From: Micromonospora sp. WMMD1155
GTDB lineage: Bacteria; Actinomycetota; Actinomycetes; Mycobacteriales; Micromonosporaceae
Direction of reading: 5' to 3'
NCBI RefSeq assembly: GCF_029581275.1
Contig: NZ_CP120742.1
Span: 1,090,501 to 1,154,500 of the forward strand
DNA: 64,000 nt
Both the position numbers and the translations under genes were made by a program. This document shows, piece by piece, positions 17,220-25,774 of this stretch. Each line of letters begins with the position of its first letter. Within the stretch, counting starts at the first letter, position 1. Below the pieces are notes generated by a model that was not told where the DNA came from, made no database searches, and saw nothing but the letters and a program-made list of their open reading frames with translations.

Positions 17220-18155
17220 ATGCGTATGAAGCGCGTGGCGGCGGTCGCCATGATGGCCTCCCTCGCCCTGTCGGCCGCCGCGTGTGGCAAGGAGGGTGAG
17301 CCGACCCCGAGCGCGGGCGGCAGCGCCTCCGGTGCCGCCCAGTCGGACACCTGCAAGAGCTCCGGCGCGACCTTCACCCCGAAGACCGACGCGGCCATCA
17401 CCGGCAGCCCGACCTTCGAGAAGATCAAGACCGCCGGCAAGGTCTCCGTCGGGGTCAAGTTCGACCAGCCGAACCTCGGCTACAAGGACGCCCAGGGCAA
17501 GCGGTGCGGCTTCGACATCGAGATCGCCCAGTACGTGGCGAGCACGCTGGGCATCGACCCGGCGAAGATCGAGTACAAGGAGATCGCGTCGGCCAACCGG
17601 GAGACCGCGATCAAGGGTGGTGAGGTCGACTACTACGTCGGCACCTACTCGATCACCGACAAGCGCAAGAACGACATCTCCTTCGCCGGCCCGTACTTCG
17701 TTGCCGGCCAGGACCTGCTGGTCCGCAAGGACGAGTCGTCGATCACCGGCAAGGACACCCTCAAGGGCAAGAAGGTCTGCTCGGCCACCGGCTCGACCCC
17801 GATCCAGAAGGTCCGCGACGAGGGTCTGACCGAACCGAACAACATCGTCGAGTTCAAGACCTACTCGGAGTGCGTCTCGCAGCTGCTCGACAAGAAGGTC
17901 GACGCCGTCACCACCGACGACGCCATCCTCAAGGGCTACGCGGCGCAGAGCCCGGGCGAGCTGAAGGTCGTCGGCCAGCCGTTCAGCACCGAGAAGTACG
18001 GCATCGGCCTGCCGAAGGACGACAAGGCGCTGCGCGACTACGTCAACAACCAGATCGAGGCGTCGTTCGGCAACGGCACCTGGCAGAAGATCTACGACGG
18101 CACGCTCGGCCTGTCCGGCTCGGCCGGCACCCCGCCCACCCTCGAGCGGTACTGA
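17220..18155 (+). CDS. gluB: Glutamate-binding lipoprotein of ABC transporter
   Basis: 311-aa extracellular substrate-binding protein anchored by a lipid. The signal MRMKRVAAVAMM... ends in the lipobox LSAAAC. Then comes a Gly/Ser linker and the family 3 solute-binding fold (KVSVGVKFDQPNLGY, GFDIEIAQYVA, NRETAIKGGEVDYYVGTYSIT, SFAGPYFVAGQDLLV). The ATG at 17220 follows GAAGGAGA. It delivers glutamate or a related amino acid to GluC/GluD; exact specificity cannot be read with confidence. Codon use is unusually rich in AAG and GAG, as expected for a highly expressed binding protein. Confidence 0.93.
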   Translation: MRMKRVAAVAMMASLALSAAACGKEGEPTPSAGGSASGAAQSDTCKSSGATFTPKTDAAITGSPTFEKIKTAGKVSVGVKFDQPNLGYKDAQGKRCGFDIEIAQYVASTLGIDPAKIEYKEIASANRETAIKGGEVDYYVGTYSITDKRKNDISFAGPYFVAGQDLLVRKDESSITGKDTLKGKKVCSATGSTPIQKVRDEGLTEPNNIVEFKTYSECVSQLLDKKVDAVTTDDAILKGYAAQSPGELKVVGQPFSTEKYGIGLPKDDKALRDYVNNQIEASFGNGTWQKIYDGTLGLSGSAGTPPTLERY

Positions 18156-18234
18156 TCAACCGGTTCGACACGAGTGGTGACGCCGGACGGGGCTCGTCCC
18201 CGTCCGGCGTCCGTCCGAGGACTGAGAGCGAGGC

Positions 18235-18891
18235 ATGGGCGAGTTCTTCCGCGTACTGACGGACAACGGGCAACTGTTCGTTGACGGGTTCACCAACACC
18301 GTCAAACTTTTCCTGATCGCCGCGGTCGGCAGCCTCGTCCTCGGCACGCTGCTCGGCGCGATGCGGGTCTCCCCCGTGCCGGCGCTGCGCGCGTTCGGCG
18401 CCACGTACGTCAACCTGGTGCGCAACACCCCTCTGACGCTGGTCTTCGCGTTCCTCGTGTTCGCGGTGCCGAAGCTGGACGTCAACATCGACTACTTCGC
18501 CAGCGCCACCATCGCGCTGACCGTCTACACCTCCGCCTTCGTGTGCGAGGTGATCCGCTCCGGTGTGAACACGGTCGCCGCCGGTCAGGCCGAGGCAGCC
18601 CGCGCGCTCGGCATGACCTTCGGTCAGGTGCTCACGCTCATCGTGCTGCCGCAGGCGTTGCGGGCGATGGTCCCGCCGATGGTGAGCGTGTTCATCGCGA
18701 TGCTGAAGAACACCACCATCGCCGCCGGTTTCTCGGTGCTGGAAGCCGGCGCGATCCCCGCGTACATGGCTGAGCGAGGCGAGCCGCAGTTCGCCGTCCT
18801 GCTCTGGATCACCATCGGCTTCCTGATCCTGATTCTGCCGCTGGTGGCGTTGCAGCGGTTCCTGGAGCGCAAGTGGAGGGTGGCCCGATGA
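18235..18891 (+). CDS. gluC: Amino acid ABC transporter permease GluC
   Basis: 218-aa integral membrane subunit with about five transmembrane helices. The inner-membrane-component EAA loop is EAARALGMTFGQVLTLIVLPQALR, interacting with GluA. The polar amino acid permease signature NLVRNTPLTLVF is present early. ATG at 18235 after GAGCGAGGC. The stop TGA overlaps the ATG of a 16-codon linker ORF (18888) that leads into gluD, so the junction is unusual (see findings). Confidence 0.92.
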   Translation: MGEFFRVLTDNGQLFVDGFTNTVKLFLIAAVGSLVLGTLLGAMRVSPVPALRAFGATYVNLVRNTPLTLVFAFLVFAVPKLDVNIDYFASATIALTVYTSAFVCEVIRSGVNTVAAGQAEAARALGMTFGQVLTLIVLPQALRAMVPPMVSVFIAMLKNTTIAAGFSVLEAGAIPAYMAERGEPQFAVLLWITIGFLILILPLVALQRFLERKWRVAR

Positions 18892-18938
18892 GTGAGTTGA
18901 CGAGCCGGGTCGTCGCGAGCGGAAGGTGGCAGAGTTGA
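18888..18938 (+). CDS. Short linker ORF between gluC and gluD
   Basis: ATG at 18888 overlaps the gluC stop (ATGA). The frame encodes MSELTSRVVASGRWQS and stops at 18936-18938, where TTGA overlaps a possible TTG start of gluD. The sequence contains GAGTGAG and CGCGAGCG motifs like those of linkers at 37249-37308 and 42048-42169. Probably it maintains translational coupling rather than making a functional peptide. Whether it is translated is inference. Confidence 0.4.
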   Translation: MSELTSRVVASGRWQS

Positions 18939-19807
18939 GCCAGGCGTCGATCCTCTACGACCTGCCCGGGCCTCGCGCCAAGCGGCGTAACGCGATCCTG
19001 GGCGTCGCCTCCACGGTCGGCATCATCGCTCTCATCGCCTTCATCGGCTACAAGTTCGCCGACACGGGTCAGTTCGAGGCTCGCAAGTGGGAGCAGTTCC
19101 AGTACGCCTCTGTGCAACGCGAACTGCTCGGGGGCCTGGGGGCAACGCTCAAGGCGGCCGGCATCGCCGCGGTCCTGGCGCTGATCTTCGGCGCGTTCTT
19201 CGCCAGTGCCCGACTGAGCGACAAGTGGTATCTGCGTAGCCCGGCGACCTTCGTCGTGGAGCTGTTCCGGGCGATCCCCCTGCTCATCCTGATCTTCTTC
19301 GGCTATTACGTGCCGCTGCAGTACGGCTGGTCGATCGACAAGCTGTGGGCGCTGGTCATCGGGCTGGTGCTCTACAACGGCTCGGTGCTCGCGGAGATCT
19401 TCCGGGCCGGCATCAACGCCGTCCCGTACGGGCAGACCGAGGGCGCCTACGCGGTCGGCATGCGCAAGAACCAGGTGCTGCGGCTGATCCTGCTGCCGCA
19501 GGCGGTGCGGTCGATGCTCCCGGCGATCGTCAGTCAGCTCGTCGTGCTGCTCAAGGACACCGCGCTGGGCTTCATCATCACGTACCCCGAACTGCTCTTC
19601 GTGGGTAAGCAGATCGGCGGCCGGTTACCGTTCGGGCTGCCGTACGTGCCGACGTATCTGATCGTGGCGGCGATCTACATCGCCATCTGCGGTGCGCTGT
19701 CGGTCCTGGCCTGGTGGTTGCAGAAGCGGATGGGCCGGAGCCGGCGTACCGCGGCGAAGGTGCTGCCCTCGCAGGACGTGGGCGATGCCGCCGGCCGGAT
19801 GGTGTGA
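18926..19807 (+). CDS. gluD: Amino acid ABC transporter permease GluD
   Basis: 293-aa second permease of the glutamate-type importer. It has a cytoplasmic N-terminus, about five membrane helices, FRAIPLLILIFFGYY, and an EAA-type loop TEGAYAVGMRKNQVLRLILLPQAVR. The C-terminal tail is basic (KRMGRSRRT). The GTG at 18926 follows GGAAG; an alternative TTG at 18935 overlaps the linker ORF stop and would remove three residues. The hairpin at 19855-19905 ends the operon. Confidence 0.9.
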   Translation: MAELSQASILYDLPGPRAKRRNAILGVASTVGIIALIAFIGYKFADTGQFEARKWEQFQYASVQRELLGGLGATLKAAGIAAVLALIFGAFFASARLSDKWYLRSPATFVVELFRAIPLLILIFFGYYVPLQYGWSIDKLWALVIGLVLYNGSVLAEIFRAGINAVPYGQTEGAYAVGMRKNQVLRLILLPQAVRSMLPAIVSQLVVLLKDTALGFIITYPELLFVGKQIGGRLPFGLPYVPTYLIVAAIYIAICGALSVLAWWLQKRMGRSRRTAAKVLPSQDVGDAAGRMV

Positions 19808-19854
19808 CCGTTCGGTCGTGTTGCCGGACCACGAAGCGAGGTCCTCGACATCCG

Positions 19855-19905
19855 CCGAAGCGGCGCAGGGATGATGACCATCGGTCATCCCCTGCGCCGC
19901 TTCGG
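19855..19905. terminator. Strong bidirectional hairpin terminator
   Basis: CCGAAGCGGCGCAGGGATGA pairs with its reverse complement downstream over 20 bases with one bulged base and a 10-base loop. It sits between the convergent stops of gluD (19807) and the secreted protein (19922). Confidence 0.85.
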
Positions 19906-19921
19906 TACGAGCTATGAAATC

Positions 19922-20260
19922 TCAGTCGTCCTGGCCCTGCTCCACGCCGTAGCTGGAGACGCTCTTGGTTGCGCCCGAGCCGCACTGAACCTTGGATACG
20001 GAGGTCCCTCCGGCGTAATTGCCGTAGTAGGTCTTGGTCGTGTTGTTCGGTCCCTCAACACACTTGATCCAGACCCGGTGCCACCAGCGATACGTCCCCG
20101 CAGCGCACTGGGACTTGGCGCCGTGGGTGTAGGTCCAGTCCCGTGATGCGGTGCAGGGAGCCGCCTGCGCAGGAGCACTTTCCACGACGACGATGCCCGA
20201 ACTGATCGCCGCCAGAACGAATCCGGTGCTGACCAAGCTACGAATCGACCTCTTACGCAT
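19922..20260 (-). CDS. Small secreted protein, unknown
   Basis: 112 aa with a clear Sec signal: MRKRS n-region, hydrophobic core LVSTGFVLAAISSGIVVV, and APAQA cleavage site at about residue 33. The mature part of about 79 residues has four cysteines (CTAS, QCAAG, KCVEG, QCGSG), enough for two disulfides, and is rich in W, Y, T and S. I do not recognise a family. Codon use is less G/C-biased at third positions than neighbouring genes, and the upstream DNA is A/T-rich. Possible recent acquisition or a small extracellular factor. Confidence 0.7.
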   Translation of the reverse strand: MRKRSIRSLVSTGFVLAAISSGIVVVESAPAQAAPCTASRDWTYTHGAKSQCAAGTYRWWHRVWIKCVEGPNNTTKTYYGNYAGGTSVSKVQCGSGATKSVSSYGVEQGQDD

Positions 20261-20393
20261 AGTGCCTCCCCGTCCCTTTTGCGCCGCTTTCGACGCAATG
20301 AGACACAGGAATATAGAAATATGCTGACGGTGTCGATCCCGTTACGGCTGAGACTTCACCGCAGGTTTCGTCCCGCCGACACTTCTCAAGACA
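20261..20393. other. A/T-rich promoter region
   Basis: This gap between rny's stop and the secreted protein includes A/T-rich sequence (GGAATATAGAAATATG at about 20306-20321), unlike surrounding DNA. It probably holds the promoter of the minus-strand secreted protein. No rny terminator was identified in it. Confidence 0.4.
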
Positions 20394-22160
20394 TCAGCGG
20401 GCGATCTCGGTGACCCGGGACTCGCGGACCACGGTGACCCGGATCTGACCCGGATAGGTCAGCTCCTCCTCGATCTGCTTGGCCACGTCGCGGGCCAGCA
20501 CGGCCGCCCCGATGTCGTCCACGTCGTCCGGCTTGACCATCACCCGGATCTCCCGGCCGGCCTGCATGGCGAAGACCTTGTCCACGCCGAGCTTGCCGGC
20601 CGCGATCTCCTCGATCCGCTCCAGCCGCTTGACGTACGCCTCCAGGCTCTCCCGACGCGCGCCCGGCCGACCGCCTGAGCAGGCGTCGGACGCCTGGGTG
20701 AGGACGGCCTCGATGGTCTGCGGGGGCACCTCGTTGTGGTGCGCCTCGATGGCGTGCACCACGTCCTCGTGCTCGCCGTACTTGCGGGCCAGGTCCGCGC
20801 CGATGATGGCGTGGCTGCCCTCCACCTCGTGGGTGAGCGCCTTGCCGATGTCGTGCAGGAACGCCGACCGCTTGATGATCGGCACGTCCAACCGCAGCTC
20901 GGCCGCCATGATGCCGGCGATGTGCGCGGTCTCGACCAGGTGCTTGAGCACGTTCTGCCCGTACGAGGTGCGGTAGCGCAGGCGGCCGAGCAGGGTCACC
21001 AGCTCCGGATGGATCTCGGTGATGCCGACCTCGACCAGGGCGTCCTCGGCGGCGCGGAGGCAGAGCTGCTCCACCTCCTGCCGGGCCAGGTCGTAGACCT
21101 CCTCGATCCGGTGCGGGTGGATCCGCCCGTCCAGTACCAGCTTTTCCAGCGTCAGCCGGCCCACCTCCCGGCGGACCGGGTCGAAGCAGGACAGCAACAC
21201 CGCCTCGGGGGTGTCGTCGATGATCAGGTTGACGCCGGTCACCGATTCGAAGGCGCGGATGTTGCGCCCCTCCCGGCCGATGATCCGCCCCTTCATCTCG
21301 TCACCGGGGAGGTGCAGGACGCTGACCACGCTCTCCGCGGTCTGCTCGCTGGCGACCCGCTGGATCGCGTCCACCACGATGTGTCGGGCCCGCTGCTCGG
21401 CGGTGTTGCGCGCGTCGGACTCGATGTCCCGGACGAGCAGTGCCGCCTCCCGCTTGGCGGACGTCTCGATCGCCTCGACCAGCTCCAGTCGGGCCGACTC
21501 GGCGGTCAGCCCGGCGACCCGCTCCAACTCCCGACGCCGGAGTTCCTCCGACTCGGCCAGCTCGACCTCCCGCTGGGCGAGCGCTGACTCCCGGGCGGCA
21601 AGGTCGGCCTTCGCGGCGGTGAGCTGCCGCTCCCGCTCGGCGAACCGCTCCACCTCCTCGGTGTGCATCCGCTCCCGCTCGTCCATCCGGGCGGCCCGGC
21701 GTTCCACCTCGGCGGCCTGCTCCCGGGTGGTGGCGGCCAGCACCGCGACCTCCCGCTCGCCGCTGCGCCGCGCTGCCGTCCGCAGCTGCTCGGCGTCCGC
21801 CTCGGCCTGCTTGTGGGCGCGCTCCAAAACGGTGTCCGCCTCGGCGCGGGCGTCGTCGAGCACCCGACGCGCCTCGGCACGGGCCGCCTTCGCCTCCGCC
21901 TTCGCCGCCGCGGCCTCGGTACGGGCTGCCGCGGCGGCGGACTTCGCCACGTCGATCGTGCTGTTCGCCTCGTCGGCCGCCGTTCGCAGGGCAGCGAGCG
22001 ACTGCTCCTGACGATCCTTCTCGGCGATGAAGGCGGGATCCTCCGGAGCCGGCCCGGCACCCATCCGGCGCATCGTCCGGATGCCCACCAGCACGGCCCC
22101 GATCACGACCACCGCGAGGACGAGGACGGCCGCGAGGAGCACGACATCGAAGGCGTTCAT
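20394..22160 (-). CDS. rny: Ribonuclease Y
   Basis: 588-aa membrane-anchored endoribonuclease that initiates mRNA decay. Residues 5-27 form the N-terminal membrane helix. About 45-245 is a long Ala/Arg/Glu-rich coiled coil. A KH RNA-binding domain follows (GRIIGREGRNIRAFE), then the metal-binding HD domain (LHDIGKALTHE, IEAHHNEVPPQ), and a C-terminal region ending in ...VTVVRESRVTEIAR. Length and order match the family. ATG at 22160. Next gene upstream on the same strand is recX, 587 bases away, so it probably has its own promoter. Confidence 0.95.
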   Translation of the reverse strand: MNAFDVVLLAAVLVLAVVVIGAVLVGIRTMRRMGAGPAPEDPAFIAEKDRQEQSLAALRTAADEANSTIDVAKSAAAAARTEAAAAKAEAKAARAEARRVLDDARAEADTVLERAHKQAEADAEQLRTAARRSGEREVAVLAATTREQAAEVERRAARMDERERMHTEEVERFAERERQLTAAKADLAARESALAQREVELAESEELRRRELERVAGLTAESARLELVEAIETSAKREAALLVRDIESDARNTAEQRARHIVVDAIQRVASEQTAESVVSVLHLPGDEMKGRIIGREGRNIRAFESVTGVNLIIDDTPEAVLLSCFDPVRREVGRLTLEKLVLDGRIHPHRIEEVYDLARQEVEQLCLRAAEDALVEVGITEIHPELVTLLGRLRYRTSYGQNVLKHLVETAHIAGIMAAELRLDVPIIKRSAFLHDIGKALTHEVEGSHAIIGADLARKYGEHEDVVHAIEAHHNEVPPQTIEAVLTQASDACSGGRPGARRESLEAYVKRLERIEEIAAGKLGVDKVFAMQAGREIRVMVKPDDVDDIGAAVLARDVAKQIEEELTYPGQIRVTVVRESRVTEIAR

Positions 22161-22553
22161 GCCGGGACCCCGTCGGGTCTACCGGTGAACCTGTGCCGCC
22201 GCCCCGCCATGGCCGCCTCCCCTAACGTCGAGACCGCAGCGACCGTGCCGGGGCACACTCCTGCGGCTGTGGACGCCCGACCGGAGCGGCTGGCCGTGGG
22301 TAGCTCTCTCCGCCGGCGGTGCCCGCGGGCAACGTCGGCGACCGGGTGCAGTTGTCGCGGCGTCCCGGACCGGCCAGTCCGGAGTTGCCGCCAAAGGCCG
22401 CGGAGTCGGCCAAAGTGATGCTGTCTTGTTACGCGATCTATGTTGTGCGCTTAGCCTGCAATGGTCGGGCAATGTGAGCCTGTATGGCGAGGCTAGGTCT
22501 CCGGGGGTGCTCTGGTCAAGGACTCATGATCAAACCCCCCGAACGGAGAGAAG
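22161..22553. other. Long leader region of rny
   Basis: No convincing gene in about 390 bases. On the minus strand TTGACC (22519-22514), 18 bases, and TAGCCT (22495-22490) form a plausible promoter, which would give rny a 5' leader of about 325 nt. A minus-strand frame of 63 codons (22222-22413) exists but is Pro/Arg-rich and lacks a good ribosome site. I do not recognise a riboswitch class. Confidence 0.4.
22490..22519 (-). promoter_or_regulatory. Putative rny promoter
   Basis: Minus strand: -35 TTGACC at 22519-22514, 18-base spacer, -10 TAGCCT at 22495-22490. It is the best sigma-70-like match between recX and rny and would produce a long leader. Confidence 0.4.
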
Positions 22554-22895
22554 TTGAATCGTCACCCAAAGCTGATGTCGTTGCGGACACAGGATGACAA
22601 AAACGGCGACCTGGCAGGCGCGATTGACATGTCGTACCTGTTCAGGGACGACGACCCGGTGAGCAGAGCCGACTTTGTGACAACCATGACGTCGGCACCG
22701 AGCCGCCGCCCGCCGTCACCGTCGAGCCCGACAGCCCCTCGGGCCGTTCACCCCACCGTGCGGGTGTCGCGGTCCGGGTCGCCCTCGGCGTCGGCGAGCG
22801 CGTCGGCGTCGATCTGCTCGGCGAACTCGGCCGCCTCGGCGCTCTGCGCCGCGAGGGCGTCCTTCACCGCCCGGATCGCGACCCCCGGCGGGTAG
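22554..22895 (+). CDS. Possible small protein overlapping recX 3' end
   Basis: Frame opened by TTG at 22554 after GGAGAG; it would encode up to 113 aa. The first 60 residues (MNRHPKLMSLRTQDD..., MSYLFRDDDPVSRADFV) look like a real acidic protein with mixed codon use. The remainder runs antisense through recX and turns into Ser/Ala repeats, a typical shadow. Either a true short gene that has lost its stop, or chance. ATG at 22575 is an alternative start. No family recognised. Confidence 0.3.
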   Translation: MNRHPKLMSLRTQDDKNGDLAGAIDMSYLFRDDDPVSRADFVTTMTSAPSRRPPSPSSPTAPRAVHPTVRVSRSGSPSASASASASICSANSAASALCAARASFTARIATPGG

Positions 22896-23437
22896 CCCTT
22901 GCGGGCCAGCATGCCCACCAGCCGGCGGAAGACCGCGTCAGGCTCGCCTCGGGCCGTGCGTAGCTTGCGCTCCACGAGACTGCGGGCGGTGTCGGCCTCG
23001 GTCTCCTCGTCCAGCTCATCCAGCGCCTCGGTGGCCACGTCGCCGTCGACGCCCTTGCGGCGCAACTCGTTGGCGAGCGCACGGCGAGCCAGCCCGCGAC
23101 CGGAGTGCCGACTGGACACCCACGCTCGGGCGAACGCGGCGTCGTCGATGATGCCGACCTCGTCGTACCGGTCGAGCACCTCGGCCGACACCTGCTCGGA
23201 GATGCCCCGCTTGGCCAACGCCCCGGCCAACTCGGCCCGGGTACGCGGCCGGACGGCGAGTTGGCGCAGGCAGATCTCGCGAGCCACCTCGGACTCGTCG
23301 CGCGGTGGCTGCGCCGGTTCGTCCGTCGGCGACTCGGCCCGGCGACCCCGACGGGGACGCGGCGGGTCAGCGGCGTCGCCCGCACGGGGCGGACTGGCAT
23401 CCCAGCCCCGCCCCGTGCGCGCGCGTCGTCCTGCCAT
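22748..23437 (-). CDS. recX: Recombination regulator RecX
   Basis: 229-aa inhibitor of RecA filament activity. After a basic, proline-rich N-terminal extension (1-50) come three-helix RecX repeats: REICLRQLAVRPRTRAELAGAL, then DDAAFARAWVSSRH and the GVDGDVATEALDEL region, then RRLVGMLARKGYPPGVA. Tail is acidic. It lies 14 bases downstream of recA on the same strand, the standard coexpressed recA-recX pair. Confidence 0.93.
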   Translation of the reverse strand: MAGRRARTGRGWDASPPRAGDAADPPRPRRGRRAESPTDEPAQPPRDESEVAREICLRQLAVRPRTRAELAGALAKRGISEQVSAEVLDRYDEVGIIDDAAFARAWVSSRHSGRGLARRALANELRRKGVDGDVATEALDELDEETEADTARSLVERKLRTARGEPDAVFRRLVGMLARKGYPPGVAIRAVKDALAAQSAEAAEFAEQIDADALADAEGDPDRDTRTVG

Positions 23438-23451
23438 GGGTCAGCGGCCGG

Positions 23452-25590
23452 TCAGAAGTCGACCGGCGGCAACTCCGGGCCACCGGCGGCGTCACCCGCG
23501 CCGACCCCGACGCCGAGCTTCTCCAGGATCTTCTTCTCGATCTCGGCGGCCACGTCCGGGTTCTCCTTCAGGAACTCCCGGGCCTTCTCCTTGCCCTGGC
23601 CGAGCTGGTCGCCGTCGTACGTGTACCACGCTCCGGACTTGCGGATGATCGCCTGCTCCACGCCGACGTCGATCAGCGAGCCCTCACGCGAGATGCCCTT
23701 GCCGTACATGATGTCGAACTCGGCCTGCTTGAACGGCGCGGCCACCTTGTTCTTCACGACCTTGACCCGGGTGCGGTTGCCGACCACGTCGGTGCCGTCC
23801 TTGAGGCTCTCGATGCGGCGCACATCGAGCCGGACCGAGGCGTAGAACTTCAGCGCCCGCCCACCGGTGGTGGTCTCGGGGCTGTTGTGCACCATGACGC
23901 CATCGACGAAGTAGTTGTGATTGCCCTCCACCTCGATGTCGAACCGGTTCATCGAGCGCGTCTTGGGCTTGACGCGCACGTCGATGATCCGAGCCGGCAC
24001 CGGCATGAGCTCCGCCGAAACGAACTGGGGCTCAACGACACACCGGCCACGGAATCGTGGCAGCAGCTTGGACTCCATCGTCGCCGGCACGTATGGCGCG
24101 ATCAGTGCCTGGAACTTCGCCGTCGCGGCAGTGGTGAACATGATCGACACCGTCTGCCGGGAGCCACGAGCCACGAGCTTCACGTCCATGCCATACGCGT
24201 CGCGCAGGTGCTCGACCAGCCGATCCCGACTCCCCTCGGCCATCGCCTCGACGCAGATCTCGATCCGGCCGGAGCCACCCTCGGTGCGCTCCTGCAGCCC
24301 CTTGGACCGCAGCGTGAAGCAGCCGTCGTCCATGAACCACACCGCGAGCGCCAGCGGCGTCAGGGCCTTGAGATAATCCCAGCTCAGGTGCTTCTTACCG
24401 TCGCCGAGATAGACCGCCCGACGGAGCTCGTCCAGCTCGGGCAGGGGCGTGAAATCGGCGAAGGAGGCACCTCGGGAATCGACTCGACGCGACACGGCGA
24501 TGTTGCCGAGCAGCGACACCTTCCAGTCGAGGTAGTCGACCTGCTGCGCGCCGTGGCCCAGGCGGAACCGAACGCCGGAACGGTCCCGAAGATTCGGTGA
24601 CAGGTTGCCGTCGCCCATCAGCGAGCCGAGGACCACCTGCCACTGCTGGTCACTGAGGCGCCGCGGCTCGGTCAGCATCACTCGGTCACCGGCGATCAGC
24701 TCACCCGCCTCCCGCCAGCCGCCGGGCGTACGCACGAGGTGGTTGGGAGTCGCGGCGAACTGCGCGCGACCGTTACCACCTGACTTGGCGACGGTGAACT
24801 GGAGGAACTGCTCAGCCCGACCGTTGTTGAACCAGTTGGTGATCCGCTTCGGCTCGACCCGGTCAGAGTCCGGGTTGTAGGAGAGGACCTCGACATCCAT
24901 CCGCTGGTTGACGATCTTGCCGATCTTCTCCTGCGTGCCGTCGGCCAGGGTGACCCGGGTCGAGTACGACATGCAGCCGAACATGACACCGATCTTCTCC
25001 CGCAGCTGGTTGATGAAGATCGCCGTGGTGCCGGTGTTGCTGAGCACACCGGTGATCTTCCGGAGGGCCTGGCTCATCAGCCGCGCCTGGAGACCCACGT
25101 GGCTGTCGCCCATCTCGCCCTCGATCTCGGCGCGCGGCACCAGGGCCGCCACCGAGTCGATCACGATGATGTCGAGCGCGCCGGAGCGGATCAGCATGTC
25201 CGCGATCTCCAGCGCCTGCTCGCCGGTGTCGGGCTGGGAGACCAGCATCGCGTCGGTGTCGACACCGAGGGCCTTCGCGTACTCCGGGTCGAGCGCGTGC
25301 TCGGCGTCGATGAAGGCGGCGATGCCGCCGTTGCGCTGGGCGTTGGCCACCGCGTGCAGGGCCACCGTGGTCTTACCGCTGGACTCGGGGCCGTAGACCT
25401 CGATCACCCGACCCCGCGGCAGACCACCCACACCGAGCGCCACGTCGAGCGCGATGGAGCCGGTCGGGATCACGGCGGTCTGGACGACGGGCCGCTCCCC
25501 CAGCCGCATCACCGAGCCCTTGCCGAATTGCTTGTCGATCTGAGCGAGAGCAAGGTCGAGTGCCTTCTCCCGGTCAGGCCCTGCTGCCAT
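23452..25590 (-). CDS. recA: RecA recombinase precursor containing an intein
   Basis: 712-aa precursor that would splice to a 348-aa RecA, which forms filaments on single-stranded DNA, catalyses strand exchange and triggers LexA cleavage. The N-extein has 205 residues with Walker [10 protein letters not shown] and [20 protein letters not shown]. It ends at KIGVMFG, where a 364-aa intein interrupts, and the C-extein resumes at [18 protein letters not shown]. The ATG at 25590 gives the normal actinobacterial start [14 protein letters not shown] and has AGGGGTGG upstream; the frame is open to a GTG at 25638, which is less likely. LexA-type and PafBC-type sites lie upstream. recX follows. Confidence 0.96.
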   Translation of the reverse strand: MAAGPDREKALDLALAQIDKQFGKGSVMRLGERPVVQTAVIPTGSIALDVALGVGGLPRGRVIEVYGPESSGKTTVALHAVANAQRNGGIAAFIDAEHALDPEYAKALGVDTDAMLVSQPDTGEQALEIADMLIRSGALDIIVIDSVAALVPRAEIEGEMGDSHVGLQARLMSQALRKITGVLSNTGTTAIFINQLREKIGVMFGCMSYSTRVTLADGTQEKIGKIVNQRMDVEVLSYNPDSDRVEPKRITNWFNNGRAEQFLQFTVAKSGGNGRAQFAATPNHLVRTPGGWREAGELIAGDRVMLTEPRRLSDQQWQVVLGSLMGDGNLSPNLRDRSGVRFRLGHGAQQVDYLDWKVSLLGNIAVSRRVDSRGASFADFTPLPELDELRRAVYLGDGKKHLSWDYLKALTPLALAVWFMDDGCFTLRSKGLQERTEGGSGRIEICVEAMAEGSRDRLVEHLRDAYGMDVKLVARGSRQTVSIMFTTAATAKFQALIAPYVPATMESKLLPRFRGRCVVEPQFVSAELMPVPARIIDVRVKPKTRSMNRFDIEVEGNHNYFVDGVMVHNSPETTTGGRALKFYASVRLDVRRIESLKDGTDVVGNRTRVKVVKNKVAAPFKQAEFDIMYGKGISREGSLIDVGVEQAIIRKSGAWYTYDGDQLGQGKEKAREFLKENPDVAAEIEKKILEKLGVGVGAGDAAGGPELPPVDF
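23884..24975 (-). mobile_element. RecA intein with LAGLIDADG homing endonuclease
   Basis: 364 codons inside recA after the MFG of KIGVMFG. It begins with Cys1 ([15 protein letters not shown], splicing block A), has block B TPNHLVRT with the conserved T-x-x-H, and ends with block [22 protein letters not shown], i.e. His-Asn followed by the extein Ser+1. Between them two LAGLIDADG-type dodecapeptides are visible ([10 protein letters not shown] and [10 protein letters not shown]), so the homing endonuclease may be active. The insertion point is the one used by the Mycobacterium leprae RecA intein (after residue 205), not the M. tuberculosis site at KNK/C. All splice-junction residues are intact. 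Confidence 0.95.
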
Positions 25591-25644
25591 GGTTGCCACC
25601 CCTGCCTTCGCCGGCGTCTTTGCTGAGCTTCGCGTCACGCGGAC

Positions 25645-25667
25645 ACGCTAGGCGCTAGGTCCGACAG
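25645..25667 (-). promoter_or_regulatory. PafBC-type (RecA-NDp) promoter of recA
   Basis: Minus strand CTGTCGGAC, 8 bases, TAGCGT. This closely matches the LexA-independent DNA-damage promoter known for mycobacterial recA (TTGTCRGTG-N8-TAnnnT). It lies about 55 bases upstream of the ATG, suggesting PafBC-dependent induction. Confidence 0.65.
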
Positions 25668-25722
25668 AAAACCAGCCGACGGGCCGCGAGCTGTGGACGA
25701 GCACCCCGCTGTGGACAATAGC

Positions 25723-25736
25723 CGAACAGGTGTACG
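25723..25736. promoter_or_regulatory. LexA SOS box upstream of recA
   Basis: CGAACAGGTGTACG differs by one base from the actinobacterial SOS consensus CGAAC-N4-GTTCG-type. It lies about 70 bases upstream of the recA -10 element, in the gap between DUF3046 and recA. Confidence 0.5.
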
Positions 25737-25774
25737 ACTCGACAAGCGACACGCGGAAGCAACGAAAAGGCTGC

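Noticed and set aside
22222..22413. 63-codon minus-strand ORF
   Set aside because: No ribosome site, Pro/Arg-rich, and probably chance.
22161..22553. Riboswitch in the rny leader
   Set aside because: Long leader is likely, but no core of a class I know could be matched.
25591..25638. RecA start at GTG 25638
   Set aside because: Family proteins start [11 protein letters not shown]; the ATG at 25590 has the better ribosome site.
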